The notes: generated from the sequence alone by a model not told the origin. 64,000 bases of DNA from Aedes albopictus (GCF_035046485.1 NC_085137.1:478975396-479039395); one strand, 5' to 3'. Positions 1 through 12,779 are shown, counted from the stretch's first letter. Numbers and translations are program-made.

Positions 1-19
1 AGGCATCGTCAAACATGTT

Positions 20-620
20 TGTTATGCTTGATTCTATCGCTGGGGTCACATTTTATATTCTTTCCAGGAATCCTCTAGATAAAAATCCGAGGATTTTTTC
101 AATGCTTCTTCCAATGATTTTTCTAGAAATTTGTCTAAGGATTTGTCTAGGAACTCTCGTAAATATTCCATCAGGAATTTATTTTCCAAAAAAAATCTGC
201 AGTAATTCCAGCAATTCTCTCAATTGAATGTTCAATAATTCATTAAAGACTTTGTCCAAAAATACTTCCAGGAACTCATTCGAAAATTTTCAGGGGTTTC
301 TTTCAAAGAACTTTTTGTAATTCTTCCAAGAATTATTTTAGGAATTTATATAGAAATTCATTTAGGGGTTTCTTAAGAAGTTTTGCGAATCAAATGTTCA
401 GTAATTCTTTCTAGAATTGGTTCAGAAATTCATGCAAAGAATACTCTGTAAATTCTTCCAAGAATTTCTTCAAGAATCCTTCCAACGTCTTCTCTAGGAA
501 ATCTTTGAAGCCTTCGTCCTACAATTTTTCAAAAAACTTCAAAGAATATCTTTAGACAAGTTTTCAAAAATTCTTCTAGGAAATCGTTTAAGGGCTCGCC
601 TAGTAATTCACGCAAGAATT
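20..620 (-). repeat. Decayed 12-bp repeat tract (CCA orientation)
   Basis: The stretch is full of variants of TTCCAGGAATTC, such as ttctttccaggaatcc and cttccaggaactcattc, at intervals near 12 bases or multiples of it. No unit is intact enough to count copies. The short open frame at 15-227 is a by-product of this composition. The strand given means that the GGA form of the unit lies on the minus strand. Confidence 0.6.
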
Positions 621-893
621 CATCCAAACTAATAGAACGATTTCTCCAGCATTTTTTTTCTCTGAATAATCACGTAATTTTCCATGGTTTTCTATGAAAA
701 CTATTTTACAAATTCTTGCAAAAATATTACTAAAATTTCTCCATATATTCTTGTGAGGTACAGTTCAAAAAAGGAATTCCTTCAAAGATATATCAAGATT
801 TTTTCCTTAATAAAATTCTCTAAGGACTTCGTTAAGGATTAAAAAAAAAATCTTGCTTCCAATATTTATCCTACTGATCTCTACAGCTATTCT

Positions 894-1478
894 TTCACAG
901 GCTTGGTGGTCTAGTGACTACCGCTTTTGATTCATATGCAGAAGGTCCTGGGTTCAATTTCCTTCTACTCTGTATCTTTCTATCCAATTTCTCTGTACTC
1001 TCCTCTCTCCTTAAATACATGTTCATATGTTCATAGCCTTCGCTAGAACCAGAAATGATTGGAAAGCCGTTTCCCTTTCTTTCAATTTTCACAGCACAGT
1101 GTCAATCTATCAGATAACACCTACAAGTTATGCAATCAAGCGAACTGTGGCGCTTTATCTTCATAGTAATAATAGCACTAATCTTTCACCTTACGCCTGG
1201 CATCCACACACCAATGTGTGAACCCTCTACCAGCCATATCCCACCAACACTCCGACATTCGCATGAGTTTGTGCAGACGCAGACATATATTCGGTCTGAT
1301 GTGGATACAAACGATTGCAATCATCACTTATATCCCTTTCCCCACATTGACCTGCAACCTGACGTGGCAGGAGCCATTGTCGTCTAAAACTAGATGCTTG
1401 CTAGTTCCCGGCAGAGGGAGCTGGTCTGGCACTACTGGAGTAGCATCTACGGGCGGTCAATCAAGCTCAAGCTCAAGC
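894..1478 (+). mobile_element. tRNA-headed SINE-like element with (CTCAAG)n tail
   Basis: The head (about 900-956) resembles a tRNA: ggcttggtggtctagtgac as an A-box-like part and ggtcctgggttcaattt as a B-box-like part. The body of about 500 bases recurs at 23725-24323, and the 3' end is a short run of ctcaag hexamers. The 16-base sequence tctctacagctattct flanks it at 878-893 and 1479-1494, which fits a target-site duplication from target-primed insertion. The open frames inside (1130-1387, 1218-1571) have no recognisable protein and are not called as genes. Seen directly: the duplication, the second copy and the tail. Inferred: RNA polymerase III transcription. Confidence 0.75.
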
Positions 1479-1499
1479 TCTCTACAGCTATTCTCCCAA

Positions 1500-2900
1500 A
1501 GATTTCTCACCAATTATATGCTAGGACTTTTTCAGAAATTATTTCACAGACTCTTCTGGGCAACTTTTTGAAGAAATGTTTATGAATTCTTGCAAGAATT
1601 ATTCCAAAAATTCTTCCAAGGATCCCCTCAGGAATACTTTCAATTTTTTTAGTATTTATTATGAGGATTCCCTCTAATAATTCTAACAAGGACATCTCTG
1701 GGATTTTTTTTAAATATTTTTATTTGAAATTATTCCGAAGATTTTTCCAGAAATTCTTTTAGGGTTAGTAGAGACATTTTTTGAGAGAAACCCTAGAAGT
1801 GTTCTTGAGTGAACTTATGGAGGATTCTTTGAAAATAGTCCAGTATGGATTTTTGAAGAAATGCTTGATCCTTCGCAAGAATTAGTGGAGAGTTTTCAGG
1901 TTCAATCCATAGATGTATTCATGTAATTATTTCTGGATTTTCAAAAGAAACTTCTGGAAGGTCTTCCGGATAAATTTTTGGAGCAATCCATGGGAGAACT
2001 CTTGAAGAAACTTAGGGAAAGCATAAAAAGAAACATTTTGACCAATTCCTGGACGATTTTTAAACGAAATTACTGGAGTAGTTCTTATTACAGTTACTGG
2101 AAAATTTCATTAAGGAATCTTGGAACAATTGAAAGAGGATAAGTGTAAGAATTACCATATGAAAAAAATCTCGGAGTATATTTATAAGTGTTTTTCATGA
2201 AGAAGTTTGTGTTCCATCTTGAAAGAAAATTATTTCCTGGATGAAATGGTAAAGAACTTCTGAATGAATCTCAGTTATAATACTTGGAGGAATTCTTAGA
2301 AGATTTTTTTGAAATCTTTCTATAGGATTCGTTGGAAGATTGTTTAAAGATTTTCTTGAAGAATTTCTGAAGGAGTCTTTGAAGATTTTCTAGAAGAATC
2401 CTGGAAGAATTCTCGGATGAATTCTGCAAAGAACTCCTGTAAAAAATGTGAGAGTTTCCTGGAAAACCTTGAAAGATTTCCTGGAGAAGTCTTTGGAAAG
2501 GATTTCTTGCGAGGATTCATGGGATAAATCTTGAACATGATTGAAGCATTCTCGAAAAAATCCACGAGAAAATATCTGGAGGAGTTCATCGAAAAATATC
2601 TGGAGGGATAATTGAAAGAATTTCAGCAAAATTCTTGCACAAATTGGAGATATCGGAGAGGAAATCTTTGAGCAAATAGTGGTGCAGCCTTTGGTTAATT
2701 AATTATTGAAAAAAATAAATCGTTGGAAAAAATACTGTGGGAATCTTACAAAAAATGTTTGGAAAAATACCCAAAAGAATCTGTGGAGAAATTCATACAG
2801 AAACATCAGATATTGGAATAATGCTGAAGAAACCTCTGCAAAAATGTAGTACTGAGGCCTTGGATAAATTATTGGAAGAACTCCTATTTCGGCAGACATT
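1500..2900. repeat. Decayed 12-bp repeat tract, polarity changes near 1.75 kb
   Basis: To about 1750 the variants read as ttcttccaaggatccc (CCA form). From about 1800 they read as the complement, such as gaagaatttctgaagg and ctggaggagttcatc (GGA form). All open frames here (1507-1695, 2344-2589, 2390-2629, 2699-2908) have the compositionally biased F/S/R/E residues expected from the repeat and are not called as genes. Confidence 0.55.
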
Positions 2901-3013
2901 ATGCGCATACTCGTAGAATTAAAAGGAATTTGTTCGTGCTTTCTAGTTATTCTTTAAAAGTTATTTATTTTTATTTTCTTTCGCAAAAGTGAGCTGTTAT
3001 ATAAATATTAAAT

Positions 3014-3317
3014 ACTAGCTGTCCCGGCAAACTTTGTCTTGCCAAGCTGTGCTGGTTTGACAACTGTAGGGCTCAAAACAGCACCGCACTCTTAGATTGG
3101 TTTCATTTCAATCGGGTTGATTTTCTTCCCTGGTCATAAAAATCAGGATTTTGTAAATACTCTTACTTTTTTAGTTCATTTTTGTAACTTTTTTTACATA
3201 TAAACACAGCCACCATGAATACGAATCTAATCATGTAAGGATCATCCTGATCGGTTCAGCCATTCGTAAGTTTTGTTGCCTCAAAGGGACTTCAAACTCA
3301 TTTTTATATATATAGAT
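3014..3317 (-). mobile_element. Short CCGGCAAAC-type non-autonomous element
   Basis: It begins actagctgtcccggcaaac and ends tttttatatatatagat. The larger unit at 33564-36055 has the reverse complement of both ends (atctatatatataaat at its start and gtttgccgggtcagctag at its end), so the two share termini in opposite orientation. The inside contains no open frame of note. Elements with this terminal signature are common in insects. A Helitron or a short RTE-related class are both possible, and I cannot decide between them. Confidence 0.55.
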
Positions 3318-5555
3318 GTTTAGTGCTTCGACTATTAAGAGAATTGCATATTACTGCTTTTCAAGGAAATTATGTAACAAAAACCATTGCTTTGATAATT
3401 AATACTTCTTAATCAATTGATATGACTTCTGAACTAAACTTTCATACAGTTTGTTTTTATGGATGCCTGATCCATTCCTACAATTATTGATTGGCACATT
3501 TTCGTTGATGTTAATTCCCCCTCAGTTGCAAAGCCCAAGCTAATGAAAAGCATCAGAGCCAACGCCTTTTTCTCGCAATCGCGAACATCTCCACCCCAAA
3601 AAACAAGCCGACATTCGAATGCATACATACGCAGGCTGAGGCAAATGCCGATGCATCAGGAGCTTGCCGATGACGACGACGACGACGTTCGTTGCAGGAT
3701 CCGGGAAAACCAAAAGAAAAATGAGTGTTTGACGACTACCCTGCTGGCTCCCGGTCCAAACGCTGCGCTGCTTGCAAGAGGCTATGGTTTGGCAGCATTC
3801 ACGCATATCCGTTTCCTTTTCATCGTCGTCCACACGCGCTCACTCACTCACTCACTCACTCTTTCTGCTCAACCAACGAAAACACACTGCGAGAGATGCA
3901 TTTCGTTTGCAGTCGGTTGCCTCGCGCGCACTTTCCTTTCCCGCAGTGCAGTGTACGCAATTCCTCGAACCTCCATAGCAGCAGCGAATGTAGCCTTAGC
4001 GCGCGCTGTGCCGTGTGGTTCGGATCCGGAGGAGTCTGGGAGGAAGATTTCGCATTGGAAAAACATCAAACTCTTCGGGCTCTGGCTGCTGACTGCTGCT
4101 GGTCCATGTGCCGGAGTGGGTGAGTGGGTGGTAGTTTTTGTGTGTGCATTCATACAAAAGGAAAGCGTCCTGGAACGGCTGCTGCTTGCGATGCAAGCAT
4201 GTAGATTTCCGTGGTAGGCTCTTCAACTGTTGGGGTGGCTTTTCTCGCTGCTGCAGTCCAGGGTTGCCATATATCCTATGATCTATCTATCTTTCTATTC
4301 ACCTTTTTCATGCATTTTTAGAAGGTAATAAATGTTGAAAAGACTGACTCCTGAAACGCCCTGAAGCGCTTTGTTACGTACGTCTTGTAACGCCTTGAAA
4401 AGGCTCTGAAACCACCTTGAATTTCCCGGGAAGCTCACCTGAGAGCCAATGAAGCCCCTCCGATACCTCCTGAAGCGCCTTGAATTGCATTGTAACGCAT
4501 TGAAACACTCTTCAAGCTCAGACGTAGCTTACGTCAAAAAATCAAATATCCGAGAATGTCAAAACAAAAGTCTTCTAATGAAAATATGTCTTTCCATTCG
4601 GCATCCCTGCTGCAGCCGAGCCGATTCATCGTCGTTGCCACCGACCGCCGCTGCCGACGTAGCCGTGCGTTTGTTTGAGGAATGCAACTGAGCCTTGTGT
4701 GCTTCAACTGTTCATTCTCACCCGAAAAACTCACCCACCCATTCAGCCATTGCACTGGATGGAACTCGGCCGGCCGCATTCGGACTTCGCCGGAGTGTGG
4801 GCCATGTGCATGTGCAGGTTCCTTTGCATCTCCGGGTGACGACGACCGGGTGATGCGATGGAACGGGGTAACGCGGATGCTGTGAAATTAAACAAGCGAA
4901 ACTATTCTCCGATAACATGCATCTGTCTTTTGCAATCAAAAGAATTTTACTCTTGTAGTGAGCGGCGAACGGCCCGCTCTTTCCCAGTCTCCTCGACCCG
5001 GACTCGTCCCAGCCATCGCATCGAATGCAACCGAGAAACATCAGAATCTGGGATTTTTTGACGAACCATTGCAGAGAAGGTGTTCTTTGAAGCCGCCCTG
5101 GCTATGGCGCGGCCCGGAACACTGGAGATGAAATTCTTCAATCAAAATGCGGACGTGCAACGCATCTTTTCTATGGATGGACGTGCCTAATCAAATTGAC
5201 GATATGCACGCTCGGAAAAGCATTTTCTCTCTCCCATCATGCCAAGCTGCTTGGGATTGGGTGGATGCGTGCGTGTGTGCATTGGATTACCCACGTTGGC
5301 ACCTGCACAAATGGAATTGAATGGTTGGTTGGTTCGTTGGTTGCGCTGAATGCAATGGGATTTCGATTTCAATCACTCCGAGCAAGAATTGTCTTTGTTT
5401 TCTAAGGTCGTTTTTTTATTTACTCTAGCGCAATGGTTCTCGTTCCGTAAGATGCACTTTGGAGCGAATAAATAGGACTGATCGTGTAGTCCTGAAACAA
5501 CTTGCTTTGAAATGAAAATATCCGTGTGATGATTAGCTATGAGTGCCATAGTGCC
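3318..5555. other. Apparently unique sequence with no supported gene
   Basis: This is more GC-rich than its surroundings and carries short simple repeats: (CACT)n near 3838-3862 and gacgacgac near 3670. The longest open frame (3543-4217, + strand) overlaps others on both strands, has no recognisable domain and no clear splice or promoter context. Its openness probably reflects the local GC content. The block could hold regulatory DNA, but nothing in it can be named. Confidence 0.4.
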
Positions 5556-5556
5556 C

Positions 5557-7900
5557 TCACAGATAGCCGATGTGGTAAACGCACGAGTATTAAGCTTGAC
5601 TATTAGGTTGTCCCAAAATAGCACATGGTCAAAAAACTTGGGGGCTCACCCTGCAAATGATAGCTAAGGGTGTTAGAAACAAACTTTTGTATGACGGCAA
5701 CTTTCAAAAATGACGTTTAGAGGTCGCCCCGGCGAGATTTTTGAAAAATGGCCATTTTTCGTAATAAATTTCATACAAATATTTTTTACCGTACAAAAAT
5801 TGGCAATACCCACTATTTTTATATTTTTTACAGCTTGATATGGATCCAAACTTCTTGGGAAAAATAATTAACGACATGTTTTGTAGGTAACTTTTTGATA
5901 CTAAATTTTTGAATTTACTAAAATTTCTCATTTTTTGATATACTTTGCCTTTTTCCCATCATAAAAAGTATTTGAACCTAATGCTAATTTAAAACAATTT
6001 TCATAAAAAGATAGGAAATTTTATGAGGAAAAACTTTGCCGAAGACAGCATGGCGTTTTTTCTATCCGTTTTACAGTTATTCACAATTTACTATTTGTTG
6101 AAATTTGAATTTTTAGGTATTTTTCCAAAAATCTCACATAAGAACTTCCCAAAAACACATACAAAATAAAAAATCACATATGCTCAACAAGTTTTTGTTT
6201 TGATTGTGTTATGGAATTATGGTGACATCATTATTTGATTTTTAATTTTTTGTTATTCAATCCCTTCATATGGAAATTAACTAGCAAAGATTTCTTGAAA
6301 AGCTTGTTCTCTTGACAAGCTTCGTACAGCCTATTGATTTTTTAAAGATATTCTCTACAAAATGTTGAGCCATATTTTCGCGTTTATCTTACTTTCCTGT
6401 CGATATTCTCAATTATTTTTCTACATGAAGACTTATGAGTCCTGGACCAGTGAAACAGCCCAGGAAACAGTGGCAAAGTGAATAAAGGCGAACACGTTGA
6501 TCCATGCCAAATTCAAATCGCGATTACGAACATCTTACGTAAGAATACCAATTTTTAGATACTAAGTTCAAATTCAAGACATTCTGAAAAGCAGGGCATG
6601 TCTTTTTTACATCTACTGATTTGAACTATCTTATCAACACCGAAAATAAGATACACCGAGGCAAATTGAAACGGGTGGGATGAGATGAACCAGTGAGTTA
6701 ACGTAATGTTATCCAAGGTTAGAACAATTTGATTACCATGACACATACACGGCATACAAAAAGACAAGGTAGGCTATTATTGGTATACAACAGTTTTGGA
6801 CGTAAACAAGTGACGTCATTTTTATCGTCCTATCTGTTGACCAAAATGATAGGTACTACTAGAACGTTTTATTCATGTCTTTGAACGATTTGAGCAACAT
6901 CATTGAAAAACAAGATCGACATGTTTTGCGGAATGTATCACCTTCTAAATGATATAGAAAATGTGCCGTGCGTTTGAATGTGTATTATGCTCGTATAAAC
7001 CATTTGTCAGTACATAACCGTTATAAATGCCATGGCCTACTGAGGCATCTCAAAATGGTACCTTATGATAAAGTTTCTCGCTAGTATGCGCCTTTCTAGA
7101 TCAAAGAAAATGGATTTGTCAACGGAAAGAAAAATTCAATGAATGATGCTACCACAATTCCTAAACACAATCAAGACAAAAACTTGTTGAGCATGCGTAA
7201 TTTTTTACTTTGTATGTGTTTTTGGGCAGTTCTTTTGTGATTTTTTTTAAATACCTAAAAATCCAGATTTCACCAAATAGTAAATCGCGAATAACTCTAA
7301 AACGGATAGAAAAAACGCCAAACGTCTTCGGCAAAGTTTTTCCTCATAAAATTTCCTATCTTTTTATGAAAATTGTTTTAAATTAGCATTAGGTTCAGAT
7401 ACTTTTTATGATGGGAAAAAGGCAAAGTATATCAAAAAATGAGAAGTTTTAGTAAATTCAAAAATTCAGTATCAAAAAGTTACCTACAAAACATGTCGTT
7501 AATTATTTTTCCCAAGAAGTTTGGATCCATATCAAGCTGTAAAAAATATAAAAATAGTGGGTATTGCCAATTTTTGTATGGTAAAAAATATATGTATGAA
7601 ATTTATTACGAAAAATGGCCATTTTTTCAAAAATCTCGCCGGGGCGACCTCTAAACGTCATTTTTGAAAGTTGCCGTCATACAAAAGTTTGTTTCTATCA
7701 CCCTTAGCTATCATTTGCAGGGTGAGCCCCCAAGCTTTTTTACCATGTGCAAATTTTGGGACAACCTATTGACTATGTTTAGGGTGACGGATTCGAATCC
7801 CACGGGTTGGTCCTGGAACTTTTCGCAGAGGAAAGTTCCTTGACTTCCTTGGTCATAGAATGCCGGGATATGCAAATCGCTTTCAATCAAATGGAAATTA
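5557..7900 (+). mobile_element. tRNA-derived SINE split by foldback 5604-7768
   Basis: The left piece (5557-5603, cagatagccgatgtggtaaac...) is the 5' half of a tRNA-like head. The right piece (7769 to about 7900) continues with gggtgacggattcgaatccc, the B box, and a body that includes ttccttgacttccttggtcatag. Joined across the inserted element they form one continuous SINE. The family is Feilai-like from general knowledge of Aedes SINEs, and the exact subfamily is uncertain. The 3' end is not clear. Confidence 0.7.
5604..7768. mobile_element. 2.2-kb foldback (hAT-like MITE) inside a SINE
   Basis: Termini read TAGGTTGTCCCAAAAT and the complement ATTTTGGGACAACCTA. The arms (about 5604-6215 and 7165-7768) match closely: the arm-encoded frames at 5704-5931 (-) and 7439-7654 (+) differ at only a few residues through most of their length. 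The 8-base sequence ttgactat flanks the element at 5596-5603 and 7769-7776, which points to a hAT-type duplication. The middle (6216-7164) is about 950 bases of other DNA without a significant open frame. No transposase is present, so the element is non-autonomous. Confidence 0.85.
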
Positions 7901-7931
7901 GCTACATAGGGTATGTGCACCATCAGTAATC

Positions 7932-8125
7932 TAAGAAATAAAAGATCTGAAAATAATATCTAAATTATGTCAAAAATAATATCTAAATTATATCAAAATT
8001 TGATATTTCAAGATCAACCCAATAGCTCGCTGCCATTGGTTAGATCTTATAAAATCTAAATATGATATTATGATGATGTTCCAGGAGTAAATTTTTGATA
8101 TTATTTTTAGATCTTTTATCTCTTA
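7932..8125. mobile_element. Small palindromic MITE
   Basis: The ends are inverted copies: taagaaataaaagatctgaa at the left and ttagatcttttatctctta at the right. The middle has repeated ataatatctaaatta units. It lies just beyond the split SINE at 5557-7900. A target duplication could not be fixed. Confidence 0.6.
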
Positions 8126-8675
8126 TATCAATCAAACCAATATCACTTTTTGATCTCCATATCAAAAAATGCTATTTTTGAGCTCTTGACCTCTACCCGG
8201 GTCACGCTCCCATATTCATCCTATTCGAAAACAAGCGATTGATTGATTTCGTTCTTTTTGTTTTCATGGGTGCTCACTTCTAACAAAAAATACAAAAATA
8301 AGAAACAAAACAGTGCTTCAATCCTTTGTTTTTCGTAGGATGAAAATGAGAGCCACATGCTTAATAAGGGAACCAATACCCTATGTTAAACTAAGACTTT
8401 TATGTACCGTAACCGCTTCTAATTCCAATGACTTTATAGTAGTTCTTAAATCCGGTATCATACTAAATATTGCGATAGGAATTTAGATTAAAAAAGAAAC
8501 TATGATTTGCATACGTTACAAAAGTTGAAGATAAAATATATTTTCTGGAAAGTATCTATTCTGCATACAAGGGCGTAGCCAGCTTTTCGATCAGGCAGGG
8601 GTGGTTTCCAGCACTTTTGGCAAATTTATACCTACTATTTTTGATAACTAAACGCAACACGACGGAATTGGGTAT
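8126..8675. repeat. AT-rich block with a dispersed repeat (8210-8400)
   Basis: Bases 8210-8400 match, in inverse orientation, the block at about 63610-63780. Shared pieces include atagggtattggttc, gttttgtttcttatttttgta and gttagaagtgagc. The rest of the interval holds nothing recognisable. Confidence 0.5.
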
Positions 8676-8827
8676 AATAACATTCTTCTTCTTCTGTATG
8701 GCTCTACATTCCCACTGAAACTTGACCTGCCTTTCTCCAACTTAGAATTATTTGAGCATTTCCATAATTGCAGGGCTTTCTTTGCCAACCATTGCATGAA
8801 TTTGTATATTGTGAGGCAAGCATAATG

Positions 8828-10410
8828 CACAATAGTCTACGAGCCAGATTTACGAGGAAAGATGCATGCAGCGCCTTCAAATGATTTTCAGACAAATATG
8901 GTCTTCTACTTGGTCTTCTACAAAGTTGTTCCTAAAAATAAGGGCCTCTTTTCAATATACATGATAATTAGGGTGGTCCATATTTTCAAAGAAATTGGGA
9001 ACCAAACTTTTTTATTTGCAAGAACAACTATATACATTTTTCGGAATAGTTGTAGATCTATCAATTTTGAGCAAGTTTGCTGAAAACACGTTTTATGTAG
9101 CTTTAAAATTGACCGATCTAGAGGTATTTTTCTGAATAAGCTTAGGGTGGTTCAAGATAAACCGGTTTTCTGGCGTTACCTTTTTTAGTTTAGATTTTTC
9201 ATTCAAGTCACGTAAGAAACACTTGTAGAGCATTTGAAGACGCGTCGTTTCGTGCGCTGAGATGGTCGTTATCTCTTTTGGTTCAAAAGTTACAGGAATT
9301 TTTCTAAAAAAACATAGTTTTATAAAAAGGTGTTATGACGAGTTGGAGCAAACATAAAAAATATCTTTTGCCTGCATTCAAAAGAAGAAATGTTGTTATA
9401 AAACATATCAAAAAATTAGAGGGGAGTTATTTTTGTAACTCAAGCGAAAAATACTTGAAAAGTGCCTATTTTTCTAGAAAATCATCAATATCTTTTGAAC
9501 TGAATGACGTAGCAACATTCTCAGCGCACGAAAATGTGCATTTTTTAAAACTCTAAAACTAGACAACTTTGATGAGAAATTTGAAACAAACAAGATAAAG
9601 GGTTTAAAATGTTTTGACCAAATTTGGAGCATTTTCCCATAGTTTTCATTGGGTGACGCTAGAACAAATCGTTTTATTGCTTTATCTTTTTTGTTTCAAA
9701 TTTCTCGTCAAAGTTGCCTAAGAACCACTTCTTCGTGCGCTGAAAATGTTGCTACGTCATTCCGTACAAAAGATATTGGCGATTTTCTAGAAAAAATAGG
9801 CACTTTTCAAGTATTTTTCACTTAAGTTACAAAAATAACACCCCTCTAATTTTTTGATATATTTTATAAAAAACATTTCTTCTTTTGAATGCAGGCAAAA
9901 GATATTTTTTATGTTTGCCCCAACCCGTCATAACACGTTTTTATATAACTATGTTTTTTTTTAGAAAAATGCCTGTAACTTTTGAAGCAAAGGAGATAAC
10001 GCCCATTCCAGCGCACGAAACGACGTGCCTCCAAATGCTCTACAAATGTTTCTTGGGCGACTTTGATGAAAAATCGAAACTGAAAAAGTTAACGCCAGAA
10101 AACGGTTTTTTTTGAACCACCCTAAGCTTATTCAGAAAAATACCTCTAGATCGATCAAATTTAAAGCTACATAAAAAGTGTCTTTGTCAAACTTGCTCAA
10201 AATTAATAGAACCACAACTCGGAAGAATGTATACAGTTGTTCTTGCAAATAAAAAAGTTTGGTTACCAATTTCTTTGAAAATATGGACCACCCTAATTTT
10301 CACGCACATTTTATGGAGGGCCTTATTTTTAGAGACAACTTTATTGAAGACCATATTTGCCTAAAAACTCATTTGAAGGCGTTGAATGCATTTTTCCTCG
10401 TAAATCTGGT
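8828..10410. mobile_element. Near-complete palindrome / foldback, about 1.6 kb
   Basis: The arms run from about 8828 to 9640 and from about 9660 to 10410, with almost no spacer. Matching landmarks are ccagatttacgagg at 8843 and its complement ending near 10405, tagggtggtccatatttt near 8970 and its complement near 10290, and gcttagggtggttca near 9140 and its complement near 10120. The frames 9335-9556 and 9885-10115 lie within the arms and are not genes. A transcript through it would fold into a hairpin of about 0.8 kb. No transposase is present. Confidence 0.8.
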
Positions 10411-10418
10411 TCGTGTAC

Positions 10419-12055
10419 CACTGCACAATGGTCCGAATCCACGTTTTAGCAGGAAAAAAATCCGAGGTTCTGTTTTCGTTAATTTTAGGCACTTGGTGTC
10501 TTCAGAGAAGTTGTTTGAATTTGTTTGCTGCATCTTTTCCAAAAATTTTTGATTAGGGTGGTCCACGCCTTAACTCAAATCTGGAATAGAACTTTTAAAT
10601 TCCAAGTCATACGCGATCGAGTTCTTCAGCAAAGTTGTAGGCAATGCTATTTCGAGCAACTTTGCCGAATACGCCGTTTATCTAGCTCTTAATTTGAACA
10701 TAGTAGGTAAATTTTAAGTTTTGACTTAGGGTGAGCCACCCAAAAACGGTTTTTTCGCAATAACTTTTTTATTTGATTTTTTTCGACGATGAGAGCTTCG
10801 GAGTATTTGAAGAACAAGTAATGACGCATATTTGTTCTGAACATTGCACGTTGCTAGGTCTTGTCATTCAAATGTTATGGGCAATTTTGACTTAAAATCA
10901 ACGATGTCTTCAAATGCTTATATCTCGAGGAGCTGGTAAAATAAAAAATGTTCTTTATGCGGCATTTGGAAGGTCACCTATAAAGCCAAATTTTGAGCAA
11001 ATATTACAAGAACGTTATTTTTTAAATTGAAATAAATCGACTCCAAAAATCCCCTAGAAAATTGAAAAAACTACTTATAACTCATACAATTTCAAAGATA
11101 GAGTCAAACTGTCTTCGGAAAAAATGTAGGTTTTTACCATGCCTACAAGTTTCCCATACACGATTTTTTTGCAAAACGTGAAACAAAAGCTTGAAATTGA
11201 TAATTTGATTCTTAAGGGTACATGCTATGTTTTTCTAGGAAATCAGAACGATTATATTCTCTAAAAACAAATTATCAATTTCAAGCTTTTGTTTCACGTT
11301 TTACAAAAAAGTCGTGTATGGGAAACTTTTAGGTATGGTGAAAACCCACATTTTTTCCGAAGACAGTTTGACTCTATCTTTAAAATTGTATAAGTTATAA
11401 GCAGTTTTTCGATTTTTCAAGGGGATTTTTGGAGTCGATTTATTCCAATTTAAAAAATAACGTTCTTGTAATATTTGTTCCACATTTGGCTTTATATGTG
11501 ACCTTCCAAATGCCGCTTAAAGAACTTTTTTTATTTTACCAGCTCCATGAGATATAAGCATTTGAAGACATCGTTGTTTTTAAGTCTAAATTGCCCATAA
11601 CATTTGAATTACAAGACCTAGCAACATGCAATGTTCAGAACAAATATGCGTCATTACTTGCTGTTCAAATGCTCCGAAGCTCACATCTTCGAAAAAAATC
11701 AAATAAAAAAGTTATTGCGAAAAAACCGTTTTTGGGGGGCTCACCCTAAGTCAAAACTTAAAATTGACCTACTATGTTCAAATAAAGAGCTAGATAAACG
11801 GCGTATTCAGCAAAGTTGCTCGAAATAGCATTGCCTACAACTTTTGTGAAGAACTCGATCGCGTATGACTTAAAATTAAAAAATTCTTTTCCAGATTTGA
11901 GTTAGGACGAGGACCACCCTAATCAAAAATTTTTGGAAAAGATGCAGCAAACAAATACAAACAACTTCTCTGAAGACACCAAGTGCCTAAAATTAACGAA
12001 AACAGAGATACGGATTTTTTTCCTGCTAAAACGTGGATTCGGACCATTGTGCACT
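10419..12055. mobile_element. Second tandem palindrome / foldback, about 1.6 kb
   Basis: The left edge tgcacaatggtccgaatcc (about 10422) is repeated inverted as ggattcggaccattgtgca, ending at 12053. The arms match through ttagggtggtccacgcc (10553 and, inverted, about 11925) and ttagggtgagccacc (10727 and, inverted, about 11745), and they meet near 11240. With 8828-10410 it forms one insertion in the SINE. The flanks gcataatg (8820-8827) and gtgcaatg (12056-12063) may be a decayed 8-base duplication, because both match the same SINE position with transitions only. Confidence 0.8.
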
Positions 12056-12167
12056 GTGCAATGATACACTATGTCCAGGGAGTCGAGAAAATTTGAACGC
12101 GTCGTCTCCGGTTTGGTGATCCTTAGCCTTAACCACAACTTGGCTAACTGGAGAGGATAAATAACAT

Positions 12168-12775
12168 AATATATTTAAAAAGCATTGTTTAATCTTTCAG
12201 CAGCCACGCCGTTGTATTTTGTACAATGCGTTGAAAAAAGCTCGATTGTTCTATATAAATCAGTATGGTGCTGGTGGCGATGGACTATTTCTGGAAGTTT
12301 TGTTGGAGGATTTGTTTTACTCGTGCCTTATTCCTTCTGAAGCTCATAATATTTTCTACAAAAGAAATCATAGTTGAACCTTAAGTGGAACTCTTTTGGA
12401 AATTACGAACACTTTTAGGACTAACCTAGGATTTTCTTCATGATTTCTTTCAACATTTTCTCCAACATAATGGAATCCTGTTCGTAGATGTTTTAAAATT
12501 ATGTCTTTCATGTCTGATTCGATCTCTTTTAGTAACCATTCATCCAGTTTGTCTATGCTTATTAACAATCTGGAATGAGCTGGATCTGTATTTTTCTAAG
12601 AATAATCCTTCAGTGGTATTGTTCCGAGTGCATCCTTGCCGGAATTTCCCTAAAGATAGTTTTATATACTTATGTTCTGCACATATTCACCTCAGAGAAT
12701 AATTCTGAAAAACAGTCAATAGACGCATTCTCTGAAAAATCCTTGAAATATTTCTTGAATGTAATCTTGTAAAAG
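12168..12775. other. Unique-looking AT-rich sequence, nothing recognised
   Basis: There is no repeat unit, RNA gene or convincing open frame. The 66-residue minus-strand frame at 12368-12568 has no recognisable domain and no splice context. Confidence 0.3.
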
Positions 12776-12779
12776 CCTT

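Larger units (their letters stand above)
8684..12156 (-). mobile_element. tRNA-derived SINE (minus strand) split by tandem foldbacks
   Basis: The left piece (8684-8827) is the 3' half of a SINE in reverse (ttcttcttctgtatggctctac... to gtgaggcaag). The right piece (12056-12156) is the 5' half in reverse (caatgatacactatgtccaggg... taaccacaacttggctaactggaga). The related SINE at 52495-53604 shows the same order in the forward sense. A candidate 8-base duplication of the SINE itself, aataacat, lies at 8676-8683 and 12160-12167. The ~3.2 kb between the halves is the foldback pair. Confidence 0.75.

Noticed and set aside
900..970. Genuine tRNA gene
   Set aside because: The cloverleaf is incomplete, and the sequence continues into a repeated SINE body with a duplication on both sides. 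The same holds for the heads at 19778, 23725 and 52495.
3543..4217. 224-residue plus-strand frame as a gene
   Set aside because: Overlapping frames on both strands are equally open, no domain or splice context is visible, and it contains simple repeats.
5704..7654. Pair of nearly identical ~70-residue frames on opposite strands as a gene family
   Set aside because: They are the two arms of one foldback element.
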